Assembly (NCBI GenBank): GCA_947245585.1
Contig: CAMXPV010000030.1
Coordinates: 1-50,620, forward strand
From: an uncultured Lachnospiraceae bacterium
GTDB lineage: Bacteria; Bacillota; Clostridia; Lachnospirales; Lachnospiraceae
Direction: 5' to 3'
DNA length: 50,620 bases
Positions 8,890 to 18,170 of the stretch are shown here, in pieces. Under the pieces are notes generated by a model, which saw nothing but the letters and a program-made list of their open reading frames with translations, did no database searches and was not told the origin of the DNA. Each line of letters opens with the position of its first letter. The first letter of the stretch is position 1. The translations under genes were made by a program, and so were the position numbers.

Positions 8890-9537
8890 TTAATGGATTC
8901 TTCCTTCCGCCATACTGACTGCAAAATCGTAATCCTCTCTGGTATCGATATCCACAGTTTCCATTCCGGAAACTTCCTGGATATACGGATGAAATCCGAT
9001 TCGTCTTCCATGTTCTACAAAGACCTCTTTTTTAAAAATAAAAAAGGCACTTGTCTCCACCCACACCGGCTCCATGTCCTGTGTCCTTGGAACATCTTCC
9101 AGATCATAATTAATAGGTTTTCCTTTATACCAACAAAAGGTCTGCTTCCGCTCCGCCGAAAAAGCGGAATCATATTCTCCACCCGTCACCTTTTCCAAGG
9201 CATTTTCTATGCTCTCTCTTTTGATAAAAGGAGACGTGGTATGTGCAAGGATATAGATGTCCGCATCCACTTCCGCAATGAAGCGTTCATATATTTCTTT
9301 TCCCTTCACAAGATCCCCGTCAAGACAGGCATCCCGTTTTAAAAAGATCACATTTTTCGGGAGATAATCTGTCACTTTCTGGTCACTGCAATACACATAA
9401 GTTTCATCTATCCCTTTTACTTCTGTTAACGTCCTGCATATGTGATAACATAACGGCTTCCCCGCGATCGGCAATGTATTCTTATGCGGGAGACGCTGGC
9501 TGTTCAGCTTGATCGGCACAAATGCTGCAACTCTCAT
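8890..9537 (-). CDS. CMP-sugar (ulosonic acid) cytidylyltransferase, NeuA-like
   Basis: 216 residues from the ATG at 9537 (MRVAAFVPIKLNSQRLPHK), preceded by GGAGAGGG; an ORF start at 9555 would only add MRRRGK. The N-terminal IKLNSQRLPHKN loop, YVYCSDQ, AHTTSPF, RTQD and the C-terminal DIDTREDYDFA match CMP-acylneuraminate/CMP-Kdo synthetases, closer to NeuA than to KdsB. The position between a Maf-like gene and kdsD/kdsA suggests that it activates the KdsA product with CTP. A paralogue of similar length lies at 19198-19863. Confidence 0.85.
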   Translation of the reverse strand: MRVAAFVPIKLNSQRLPHKNTLPIAGKPLCYHICRTLTEVKGIDETYVYCSDQKVTDYLPKNVIFLKRDACLDGDLVKGKEIYERFIAEVDADIYILAHTTSPFIKRESIENALEKVTGGEYDSAFSAERKQTFCWYKGKPINYDLEDVPRTQDMEPVWVETSAFFIFKKEVFVEHGRRIGFHPYIQEVSGMETVDIDTREDYDFAVSMAEGRIH

Positions 9538-9551
9538 TTTCCCTCTCCTTC

Positions 9552-10775
9552 TCAAAATAGCGAATCAAAATCTACCCGTTCAAACACTTCCAGACAGCCT
9601 CCTCTGGTGGCGTTAAATATCCTGAACCCATGAGTTCTCGAAAACTCTTCCGCTATCTGGTACGCCTTAAAAATTCTCATTTCATCGGGTTCCCTGAAAG
9701 CCTCTTCCTCCTCCCAGTAATCCTCGTTAAAATGCTTTCCCCAATTACTGCAATCCATGCCCAATAAGTATATCTCAGAAAATCCCATATAAGCGCCAAT
9801 CTGTATTGCCGTATAAGACACCGACGCCCCACAGCTACATCCCATCACAATATCATCAGAAAAATAGAGCTTGTCCTGTATGTCATGCAACAGATATTCA
9901 TTCTCATCAGTATCCCAATGATAAAATAGTTTCCTGTCATTGACGAACAGCGGACAGTCATTATTTTCCTTAACAGATTCATAATTCTGCGCTATTACCA
10001 ACGGATCATTCAAACAGACAAAATCAGGCCGCCATTTTGTATTTTCATAGGCTTTATGTATCACGTTAAATCCAAAGCATACCTCCCCACTTTCCTGAAG
10101 TTTATTCAAATCCTCCATCCTCAGACTCGGGCCGTTTCCTATGATAAAGCATCTCTTCCCCGCATAACTTCCTTTGAATACTCTCAGATTTTCATGATTC
10201 TGCCTGATCTTTTCATGCTGTAGCTGCGGAAGTATAAAAATATTACTTTTATCCTCTACATTCCATCTATGGAAGAAACTCTCCGCTTCCTCCGGCCCCA
10301 TATTCAGTAGATACTTTTTATCCTCTGTGTATGTATCAATTCCGTTTTCTTCTATCTCGATCCCAAATAATTCGGATATAAAATCTGCATAGGCATTCCT
10401 TTTGCCAACTATCACAGCCTTGTCCAATCCGTATCCGCCGTATATTTCCAACAAGGAATTTTTTTCGTATATCTTTCTGTAATCCCACTGTTTGATCCCG
10501 TCGAAAAAGTAGACCGCCTCGCTAAAACAGTAATACTTTTCCGCTCCGAGCGATGATAACTGCCCCTGCAATTCCTCCAGATAATTTGTCACAGCAAGGA
10601 GGAGGATATGATCTTTTTGCCAAGCTACGGCTTCTTCTACGGAGATTACTCTTTTTCCATATGCCGTCTTCCCCTTTTTCTGATTGTCGGCAAAGCATTC
10701 AACAAAGTCCGTTCCCAAAAAATCAAGCGCGTTTTTGCCTACGTTGCCCGCGCCTATGATGATTACTTTTTTCAA
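9552..10775 (-). CDS. DUF115/Maf-like protein with N-terminal Rossmann domain; candidate ulosonate transferase
   Basis: 407 residues from a TTG with an ideal AGGAGG six bases upstream. Residues 1-100 form a Rossmann-like domain (VIIIGAGNVGKNALDFL). Residues of about 205-400 match the DUF115/6-HMP-diphosphokinase-like family: GKRCFIIGNGPSLRMEDL, FGFNVIHKAY, PDFVCLNDP, and YLLGMDCSNWG. Family knowledge: DUF115 is the core of Maf proteins, implicated in transferring CMP-activated nonulosonic acids to flagellin, and resembles GT42 sialyltransferases in its GNGPSL loop. It overlaps the region just before the CMP-sugar synthetase start, so I infer that it transfers that activated acid. This has not been demonstrated for this subgroup. 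Confidence 0.65.
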   Translation of the reverse strand: MKKVIIIGAGNVGKNALDFLGTDFVECFADNQKKGKTAYGKRVISVEEAVAWQKDHILLLAVTNYLEELQGQLSSLGAEKYYCFSEAVYFFDGIKQWDYRKIYEKNSLLEIYGGYGLDKAVIVGKRNAYADFISELFGIEIEENGIDTYTEDKKYLLNMGPEEAESFFHRWNVEDKSNIFILPQLQHEKIRQNHENLRVFKGSYAGKRCFIIGNGPSLRMEDLNKLQESGEVCFGFNVIHKAYENTKWRPDFVCLNDPLVIAQNYESVKENNDCPLFVNDRKLFYHWDTDENEYLLHDIQDKLYFSDDIVMGCSCGASVSYTAIQIGAYMGFSEIYLLGMDCSNWGKHFNEDYWEEEEAFREPDEMRIFKAYQIAEEFSRTHGFRIFNATRGGCLEVFERVDFDSLF

Positions 10776-10791
10776 TCCAAGCCTCCTGTTG

Positions 10792-10808
10792 GCTTACCTA
10801 TGGTAAGC
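10792..10808. repeat. Short palindrome between two glycan genes
   Basis: GCTTACC-tat-GGTAAGC forms a 7-bp perfect stem in the 41-bp gap between the GT4-like gene and the DUF115 gene. There is no following U-tract on the minus strand, so it is not a convincing terminator. It may stabilise or process the operon RNA. Confidence 0.4.
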
Positions 10809-10816
10809 ACCCCTAT

Positions 10817-12238
10817 TTATAAAATTTGTAAAAGATACTCATTTGGCTTTATTCCGCTTAACCTCATACCGGGAATCGACAGGCAGGAGTGAACCTCATC
10901 CGTCAAAGATAGCCATTCTATCATCTCTGCCGTACATGTAAACACTTTACCATTTCCATTGCGCAAAACTTCTTCCGCTATATTCCCGCTCCGCACATTT
11001 GTAATTACAAATATTCCCTCCTCAAAGCACTCATAATAAGTATATGAATAAGTCTCGGGACATAAAGAACCCAAATACGCTATGTCAATTTCAAGTTCTG
11101 TAAGCGCCTGATTCATTGTTAAAAATTCTGCTTCCGGACTCCCCACGCTGACATAAGTGACTCCTTCGACCCTCTGCTCCTCCCCGCATGACCCAAGGCA
11201 ATAGAAATCATACAAACCGTGTAATGCCTTCACAATTTTAATAAATTCATCCCAGCCTTTTAATGGACTGGCCAACCCTACATAAGCAATTTTTTTCTTA
11301 AAATTTATTTTTTTTGAGCATGTCTTTTTGACATACGTCAGATGCGGGATCACTAATATCTCCTCTTCCACATAAACCTGTCTTACAATTCTTTTAACCG
11401 TTTCAGAAGGAGCAATCAACAAAACATGATGCTTTTTAAATATGTTTTTCAAATAACCATATCGTTTTTCATTCTCTTCCCTGACTTTACACTCCGAACA
11501 TCGTAATACTTCTTTATTATCCAGACAGAACTCGTTTTTTAAATACAAGAATCTATATCTGCATATAATATAATAATCATGAAGAAAGTATAAGATCTTG
11601 CCCCTCACGTCAATATTGTTTAAAAGCGGCGCAATAACGCCCTCTTCTCTAAACAAGCTGTGAATGATTACGCCTTGATAACTATTTTTATATCTTATAA
11701 ACTCCTGCAGCCTATAAAACCCCTCAAAATTGTCATTATAAATAACTGCAACTATATCATCCTTTCTGTTTTCCCTTTTTCGGACAGAAATCGGAGCAAT
11801 GACAATATGCGAATAGTTTCTTTCCAGAATCAGATGATTCTGGCTTTCCATAAGTTTATGACACCCATTTATCTTCCATATCGCCTCCGGACAAGCAACG
11901 GATAAAATTGTTGCGGCAGAATTGCTTTTCAATAAAAATCTTGGCTTTCCCTGTAGATTTTCCACGAGAAGGTATGTAATAATATCAATTGCTTCAAAAT
12001 CGCCATAGTGTCCTATATTGTCATAAATTTCACTGTAGTTATCACAAAATACAATAATCAGACACTGCTCTGAATCCTCACATTTTAATATGTCCGGGCC
12101 AAATACGGTAATCCCATTAATTCTAGCGCCTTGCTTATTTTTATCGTTATCTATTACATAAACCAGTTCTTCATCCAATTCTCCATAATATTTTTCAAAA
12201 AAATACCCAACTCCCCAACCTATAATTTTTTGAAACAT
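10817..12238 (-). CDS. Predicted GT-B glycosyltransferase with N-terminal Rossmann-like domain
   Basis: 473 residues, with RBS TAGGAGAG before the ATG. Residues 1-90 are a Rossmann-like domain (KIIGWGVGYFFEKYYG) with a Val-Ile-Asp-Asn-Asp turn. The rest looks like a GT4-type enzyme: FLHDYYIICRYRFLYLKN followed by a Cys-containing insert (LRCSECKVREEN), IAPSETVKRIV, IPHLTYV, VGLASPLKGWDEFI at the start of the C-terminal Rossmann half, and an SYTYYECFEEGIFVI segment at the donor site. The HD-Y-x-ICR-plus-Cys-pair pattern is common in glycosyltransferases of rhamnan-type clusters. The acceptor and donor are unknown. The gene is AT-rich like its upstream neighbours. Confidence 0.65.
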   Translation of the reverse strand: MFQKIIGWGVGYFFEKYYGELDEELVYVIDNDKNKQGARINGITVFGPDILKCEDSEQCLIIVFCDNYSEIYDNIGHYGDFEAIDIITYLLVENLQGKPRFLLKSNSAATILSVACPEAIWKINGCHKLMESQNHLILERNYSHIVIAPISVRKRENRKDDIVAVIYNDNFEGFYRLQEFIRYKNSYQGVIIHSLFREEGVIAPLLNNIDVRGKILYFLHDYYIICRYRFLYLKNEFCLDNKEVLRCSECKVREENEKRYGYLKNIFKKHHVLLIAPSETVKRIVRQVYVEEEILVIPHLTYVKKTCSKKINFKKKIAYVGLASPLKGWDEFIKIVKALHGLYDFYCLGSCGEEQRVEGVTYVSVGSPEAEFLTMNQALTELEIDIAYLGSLCPETYSYTYYECFEEGIFVITNVRSGNIAEEVLRNGNGKVFTCTAEMIEWLSLTDEVHSCLSIPGMRLSGIKPNEYLLQIL

Positions 12239-12249
12239 TGTGAACTCTC

Positions 12250-13377
12250 CTATTTAGAAAACTGCAAGATGTTTCGCTCTTTCCACTTCCACAAATAGAA
12301 AACGTTTGTAAATTCCTGCATCTGAGGTGAAACTTCCCTGGAATTCTCTTTAGACAGCGCCACGACAACCGGGATATTTTTGTCTTCTATTTGACTTGCT
12401 ATTCCCATTCCCTCTTCCCGAAAACCCTCCGATACAATATGTCCCAAAATTTTTACTCTATTACCATATATTCTTTCAAAATCCTTTGCCGTATTACCGT
12501 TTCCATACAAATATATCCTTTGATTTTTCCTCAGGAACTCCTCTAACTCCTCTTCCGACGCGCCGTAGTACATGCCTCTGGCATCATCCGGTTTGGCCAT
12601 ATTGATATCTGTATACTCCTTGTCAAACGTGATCCCATATTTGCGTTCGACTGTTTTCCTGATAAGGGATATATCATACTTAGTTTCCTGTTCAATATAT
12701 CTCAGAGCCCTTCTGCAGTTTTCTTCTTCATAATACCCTCGTTCAAAACAACGCTTCTTCATAACCGGAGAACCCATTATATTAATTAGATAATCAGGAT
12801 CTCTGTACATATCTACTGCCCCTATGTCACAGTAAGTCCCCATGCGGTATCCTTCTTTTTTTAAATAATTGGAAATACCCTGTTCAAACATTTTCAATAT
12901 ACCGTCCCGATCCATGCATTCAAACCTATGACCACGTATGTATCTGATCACCGCTGAGATCACCGGCTTTCTAAATACTACAAAAAACGACGCTGTAAAA
13001 TCGTACATCGGGACATGTCTGCGGTTTAATCCCCAGAAATCACAGGACTCTTTTTCCATCCTGTCCCAGATTTCCGCTAGCGGAATAAACGGCCCAAAGA
13101 ATGTGTCGTTGGAAAAAACGATCTCGTCATAGCTTTCGATCTCTTCAATCTGTTCTAACGCCTCCTTATATGCCCCTGCATCATAACCTTTATTGGGTCT
13201 GTATATTATCATATCCGCATAGGGCTTCACATTCTCCATTCCTTTAGAAACAGACTCATAATTGCATACCACTACGATCCTGTCAGTTACGCTGTGCAGT
13301 TCTTTAAGCATATGCCCAATATAATCATCAACAGTGCCATCGCTATCATAAGTCACATAGATACAAAGCCGTTTCAT
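12250..13377 (-). CDS. Rhamnan synthesis protein F-like glycosyltransferase
   Basis: 375 residues from the ATG at 13377 (MKRLCIYVTYD), which has GGAG six bases upstream; a longer frame to 13422 lacks a good RBS. The segments RIVVVCNYES, IIYRPNKGYDAGAYKEAL, DEIVFSNDTFFGP and DFWGLNRRH are diagnostic of the RgpF/RhaF family (rhamnan synthesis F), found in rhamnose-rich cell-wall polysaccharide loci. The C-terminal ~95 residues are a Rossmann-like add-on (IYLYGNGNTAKDFERIYG). It indicates that the polymer probably resembles streptococcal rhamnan-type glycans in part. Confidence 0.82.
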   Translation of the reverse strand: MKRLCIYVTYDSDGTVDDYIGHMLKELHSVTDRIVVVCNYESVSKGMENVKPYADMIIYRPNKGYDAGAYKEALEQIEEIESYDEIVFSNDTFFGPFIPLAEIWDRMEKESCDFWGLNRRHVPMYDFTASFFVVFRKPVISAVIRYIRGHRFECMDRDGILKMFEQGISNYLKKEGYRMGTYCDIGAVDMYRDPDYLINIMGSPVMKKRCFERGYYEEENCRRALRYIEQETKYDISLIRKTVERKYGITFDKEYTDINMAKPDDARGMYYGASEEELEEFLRKNQRIYLYGNGNTAKDFERIYGNRVKILGHIVSEGFREEGMGIASQIEDKNIPVVVALSKENSREVSPQMQEFTNVFYLWKWKERNILQFSK

Positions 13378-13436
13378 TGTATACTCCATCTTGTTCTTAG
13401 CGCAGTCAACACGTCGTTTCATTCATTCTCTACCAT

Positions 13437-14732
13437 TTACATACGAAAAATAATATCTTCCAATGAATATACAGCACATTCCATCTTTTTTTCTAATTTT
13501 TTCTTTATGTTTTCGTATTGGGATATAACCGTCACAACTACTGCATCTACTTTTTCACAGTAATCCTCTAATGTAACAATTTCCATATCCTCTATTCCAA
13601 ATGCAAATTTTATATTTCCATCTATTCCATACTTTACCTCTACACTGCTGCCTTCTAATTCCTCTGCCAAAGCTCTCCCTGCATGTCCCATTCCATAGAT
13701 CGCGATACTATGTGCGTTTTTTTGTATAAAAAAGTTTTCCAAGCAGATCCCTTGTTGGTTTAATCTTTTCCATTGTGTCATCATCAAAAACAGCCTATGA
13801 TACTTTTCACATTCTCTATTTGCGCCAATCAGATTTTGATTTGTTGCCTTATTGCTATCGATATATTTTTTCAAACGCTCTGATATGATATGTTGGAGGA
13901 TGTTTTCTTGATACACTTTCTTTGTTTTATTGATTGCTATAATTTGTTCAATAATTCCTCTAATATATCCTATTTCTTCATCAAAATTTGGAGCAACCTC
14001 AAATGTTCCAAAATGCTCCCACGCTATGCGTTCTTTATCAACTAATTCTATTCCCAAATCACTGAGAATTAAGTTTCTGGTGATATTGGCATAAAATTTT
14101 TGTTCTTCTGCTTTCTTAGCAGTCACCTGATCGTCATGAACCCTGTATTTCATTAAAACTTCAGCAATATTTTCAATCTTTCCGCATCGACTGAGTCGAT
14201 ATTCTATATCGTAATCTTGAGCACATTTAAGCTGCTCGTTATATTTAATATTATCTTGGTCTAATATCGAACGCCTCATGATAAAACTCGGATGGAAAAC
14301 AATCGCATGAAATAAAAGGCTGACTTTTAAGACCTCCCAGTCCACTGCCCCTTGTAGAATAAGTTCATTTGATCCGAAGCGCTTCATCCAACATCCTGAC
14401 AAAACTACATCCGGGTGCTCATTCATATATTGAACCTGCTTCTCCAATCTGCGCGGATATGCCACATCATCACCGTCAATTCGTGCAACATATTCTCCCT
14501 TTGCCAAATTCAATGCTTTATTAAGATTTACTGTTAAGCCATGATTTTTTTTATTTCTATACTTTTTTATCCTTTGATCCTGATAATTTAAAATGATATC
14601 CCAAGTGTTATCTGTGGAAGCATCATCAAAGACAATTAATTCCCAATCCTTATATGTTTGCTCCAAAATACTATCCAACATTTCTGCAATATATTTTTCA
14701 CAGTTGTATACCGATGTAATTATAGAAACCAT
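13437..14732 (-). CDS. GT2 family glycosyltransferase with C-terminal Rossmann-like domain
   Basis: 431 residues. The N-terminal ~250 residues are a GT-A fold of family 2: SIITSVYNCEKYI, FDDASTDNTWD, NHGLTVNLNKAL and the metal-binding ARIDGDD, then HPSFIMRRS. The C-terminal ~100 residues (SIAIYGMGHAGRALAEEL ... VKYGIDGN ... SLEDIIFRM) are clearly related to the stand-alone protein at 19887-20297, including the helical lead-in (YHRLFLMMTQWKRLNQQGI). The domain therefore occurs both fused and free in the same locus. Confidence 0.85.
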   Translation of the reverse strand: MVSIITSVYNCEKYIAEMLDSILEQTYKDWELIVFDDASTDNTWDIILNYQDQRIKKYRNKKNHGLTVNLNKALNLAKGEYVARIDGDDVAYPRRLEKQVQYMNEHPDVVLSGCWMKRFGSNELILQGAVDWEVLKVSLLFHAIVFHPSFIMRRSILDQDNIKYNEQLKCAQDYDIEYRLSRCGKIENIAEVLMKYRVHDDQVTAKKAEEQKFYANITRNLILSDLGIELVDKERIAWEHFGTFEVAPNFDEEIGYIRGIIEQIIAINKTKKVYQENILQHIISERLKKYIDSNKATNQNLIGANRECEKYHRLFLMMTQWKRLNQQGICLENFFIQKNAHSIAIYGMGHAGRALAEELEGSSVEVKYGIDGNIKFAFGIEDMEIVTLEDYCEKVDAVVVTVISQYENIKKKLEKKMECAVYSLEDIIFRM

Positions 14733-14807
14733 CTTTACTTTTCTCTCCCCCCTCTAACTTCTCATCCAATTAAACAAATTAGTTATTAACATAGAAGGTC
14801 TCTTTAA

Positions 14808-16523
14808 TTAAGAATTGGATTCCGACATTACATCTATGAAATGTAGGTATTCTGCCGCCCTTTTATGATTGCCATCCCATGCTTTATCACAAATTTTCAA
14901 ATGTATTCTAGCATTTTTCAAATCATTTACATGAAATAAAGCTGCTCCTTTGTAATAATGAGCCATAATTTTCACCCCTTCATTATCCGCATAGGAAACC
15001 TCATACAAATTACTATTAATCTCCTCAAAATAATTATCCAAATGCTTCAAACATTCTCTATATCCGTTTTTATCAAAATCAATCTTTGCCAAACAATATT
15101 CGTAATATGCCCTGCATTTTAATACGGGCGGCCTAAACTCCGCAAATCTATGCTTTTTATAATACGCTAAACATAATAAACTTTGCGCATAGGCTGTATC
15201 TATCATTTCATCCTTATTTTGAATAAAAACTTCATAAATAATCTCATTCAATTTATCTCTTTTTTCACAAAAATTTAATTCATTTATCGCATCTCCGCAT
15301 TTTTCTATATAGTGAAATATTTTATTACAATCTATTTTTGCATATAAATATCTGATTTTTTCTGCCACTGTATCATAAAGCATGACTTGATACCGTCTAC
15401 GCTTAATATCCTCCCACCTTAAATGAATATCTGCTTCCATTTTCTGTATGTAATCTTCACTTTTATAATAACGTACCTCAGGAAATCTCTGAAAGCATAT
15501 AAACTTACTAAAAATATATTCCATTGCATCCACAATGTCCGTTGCCACGTCCGCAACTTTATATAAACTGAATTTCAAATCGTCGACATTTGTTGGAATC
15601 CCAGTCGGTAAATAAGCCGTTATTTCCTTATAAGGCACTCGATTAACTAAACCGTTAGGAATACCATTAAACAACCTTACTCTCTTTTCAGGCCACAACA
15701 CGCTTTCCTTGTTCGGAAACCCTGTAAATATAAGCAATCTTTTTCCTGCCAAAATCACCTCTTCATAGCTAGTCGTTCCCTCTGGGCAAATCACCAAACA
15801 AGCCGTCTTCATCTCTTCTGCAAGATCAGTATGCTCTTTAATTAATTTCAAATTATGGGGTAAATTATAATTGTCTGTCAAATAGTGAAACAAATTTTCC
15901 TTATTTACATGCGTTGTGTTTGTATCTGAGGGAAGATATCGCGGTTTTATTCTAACTTCATAATTAGGGCAATAATTTGCAATTTCTATTACATACTCTG
16001 CCAATTGCTTTTTGGTTCCAAAAGGAAAATGCCCCGCATCAATAAATAGAATCACATTAGATTCCTGAGAACTATTTTTGTTTTTTACCAAAGCTGCTCC
16101 CCCTGCAGCCATAGCTGGCACTGATTTCCGATAATTAAACTCTTCAATCGGCCAACATTCCCCTTCCACTAATGGCACAGACAAATCACGAGATGTAAAA
16201 ATAAAATCCCCCGAAAAGTAAACCTCATCTAAATGTGTGGATGGATTCAGAAAAATATACTTATCCGCTTCCCTGAATAGTTTTTTGCCAAATAAAGGCA
16301 CCGCAGAAAAAATATAATCATACTCTTTTAACTTTTCCTCATCCAAAGACTCTATAGGCTGTATATTTATATTTTCTTTTGAAAACAAAATATTATGTTT
16401 ATCCGCAAACGTAGTCGCATATACTTCTGTTCCAAATCCTCTCCGTACACATTCCTTATATATTCTATATGTTCCCTTATTGTGTACATCCTTGCCCAAT
16501 ACAAATAGAATTTTCCGCCGCAC
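14808..16523 (-). CDS. Uncharacterised GT-B-like glycan protein with C-terminal helical repeats
   Basis: 571 residues from a GTG. I do not recognise a named family. The first half has the look of a two-Rossmann glycosyltransferase: KILFVLGKDVHNKGTYRIYKE at the N-terminus, ILFIDAGHFPFGTKK at the start of a second domain, and a donor-site-like CPEGTTSYEEVILAGKRLLIF. The C-terminal ~200 residues are rich in paired helices with YYKGAALFHVNDLKNARIHL, resembling TPR repeats. The gene is strongly AT-rich. It lies between the TPP-enzyme gene and the GT2 gene in the same direction, so a role in the same polymer is likely. Confidence 0.5.
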   Translation of the reverse strand: MRRKILFVLGKDVHNKGTYRIYKECVRRGFGTEVYATTFADKHNILFSKENINIQPIESLDEEKLKEYDYIFSAVPLFGKKLFREADKYIFLNPSTHLDEVYFSGDFIFTSRDLSVPLVEGECWPIEEFNYRKSVPAMAAGGAALVKNKNSSQESNVILFIDAGHFPFGTKKQLAEYVIEIANYCPNYEVRIKPRYLPSDTNTTHVNKENLFHYLTDNYNLPHNLKLIKEHTDLAEEMKTACLVICPEGTTSYEEVILAGKRLLIFTGFPNKESVLWPEKRVRLFNGIPNGLVNRVPYKEITAYLPTGIPTNVDDLKFSLYKVADVATDIVDAMEYIFSKFICFQRFPEVRYYKSEDYIQKMEADIHLRWEDIKRRRYQVMLYDTVAEKIRYLYAKIDCNKIFHYIEKCGDAINELNFCEKRDKLNEIIYEVFIQNKDEMIDTAYAQSLLCLAYYKKHRFAEFRPPVLKCRAYYEYCLAKIDFDKNGYRECLKHLDNYFEEINSNLYEVSYADNEGVKIMAHYYKGAALFHVNDLKNARIHLKICDKAWDGNHKRAAEYLHFIDVMSESNS

Positions 16524-16555
16524 CTAACATATTTCCTCTCTAACGATATCAATAT

Positions 16556-18155
16556 TTATACTTCTTTTAATATATCATTTACTCGTTGCACCACCTCAGA
16601 CTCCAAATGAGGACAAATTTCTCCTGTATCCCAATTAATTTTTGGAATCAGCAACGTATTATCTGGTATGCAAATATTGATTAGACATGGTTCATCATCT
16701 GTCATCCAGTCCCTATATTTGCTTAACCCATCACACGACATCAGAGTTGCTGCTTTTATACCATATGCAATCGCGATTTTTTCAAAATCAGGAACAGAAT
16801 ATCCGCTTTCTATAGTTGTCTGGGCAAATCTTGAATCATAAGAAACATATTGTATTTCACTTATTTTTCCAAGAACATGATTATTTAAAATCAAAATTTT
16901 AACAGGAAGCCTTTCTCTTTTCACTGTCTCTAATTCCTGAATATTCATCTGCATTCCACCATCTCCCGTAATGCAGAAAACATTTTTATTCCCTATTGCA
17001 ATAGATGCTCCTATAGCGAAGGGCAGTCCACAGCCCATGGAACCGTACCCACCCCCAATAAAAATGCGCCCCTGACTTCCACTCAAAGAAAGAGACTGTG
17101 CACACCAACATTCATTCTGTCCGACATCAACAGCCACGACAGGATTCGCTGGCAATAAAGAAGCGATTTCCTCAACCGCCAGATTCCCCACTTCCTTATC
17201 GAATTCTTCCAGTATTTTTTTTGCCTCTAGACATCTACTTTTCCACTGTACATAATCAGGAATGCTCTCCTCTAAAAGCATTTTCATAAAATCTTTGGCA
17301 TCGATCAGATATTTCTCCTCATCACATTTAACATTTCTGCTTAGTTCATACTGGTCAATATCAGCACGAATAAGCTTCGCATTAGGGGCAAACCTTTCAG
17401 GTACTGGCCCAATTTGCCGAAGTCCGAGACGCGCTCCTACCGAAATTAGCAAATCACACTCTGCGATAATCATATTTGCAACTCTATTTCCGTAAGTTCC
17501 AACAAAACCCAGTCGCAAATTGTCCTGCGCCAAATCCACAGCATTCATCGTTGTAAGAACCGGAATATTGGTTTTTTCCGCAAACTTAACTATAAGTTCA
17601 GCCGCGCCGGCTGCCCGTACACCATTACCTACCAACAATACTGGCTTTTTGGATGTCAAATGGAAAATCAATGAGCACACCTCCTTTTCTCCCCAGTAGC
17701 GCCATATTATACGCACGAGAAATGATTTCCGGAAATTCTCTCGCACTGTTTGGTGTTACTGAATATTTCGTAATATTTCGAGTAATTGAAACAATATCCA
17801 TTTCCTGAAAGCCAATCTGTCGGATTCCGGAAAAGCCTTTCATTTCGTTTGTTGGGACATTCCCACATATTCCCATTAAAGGAATACTATCAAACCATGC
17901 ATCCGCAAGACCTCCTAGCGCGTTAACTGCTCCTGGTCCAGAAGTCGTAAAATAAACACCTAATTTCCCACTCATTCTTGCATACCCATTCGCCGCAAAA
18001 GCACATCCCTGTTCGTTGTAACACACATGTACGTTAATCTCTTTTCTTCGGTTTAATGCATCCATAAACGGGACAATATACCCTCCTGCATACCCGAAAA
18101 CATCTTTAATTTCATGTTGAATCAAAAAGTCAACTAAATATTCCGAGCAGTTCAT
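16556..18155 (-). pseudogene. Acetolactate-synthase-like thiamine-diphosphate enzyme, split by a frameshift
   Basis: Two overlapping frames together make one ~530-residue TPP enzyme. Frame 1 (18155 to a stop at 17625) holds the PYR domain, with the cofactor Glu in CYNEQGCAFAANGYAR and TSGPGAVNALGG, and ends DFPFDIQKAS... Frame 2 (to 16556) continues KKPVLLVGNGVRAAG with the central domain and the PP domain (GGGYGSMGCGLPFAIGAS, ITGDGGMQMNIQELET). The switch point is an AAAAA run at 17646-17650. One extra A, or a -1 slip, restores the frame. Causes could be true mutation, programmed slippage or a base-calling error. The neighbouring aldolase and CMP-sugar synthetase suggest a pyruvate-using carboligase or decarboxylase in sugar synthesis. 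Confidence 0.75.
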
Positions 18156-18170
18156 TTATCTAGTTCTCCC

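Noticed and set aside
16367..16552. 61-codon frame at the start of the 571-residue gene
   Set aside because: Different frame of the same region, no domain, no RBS.
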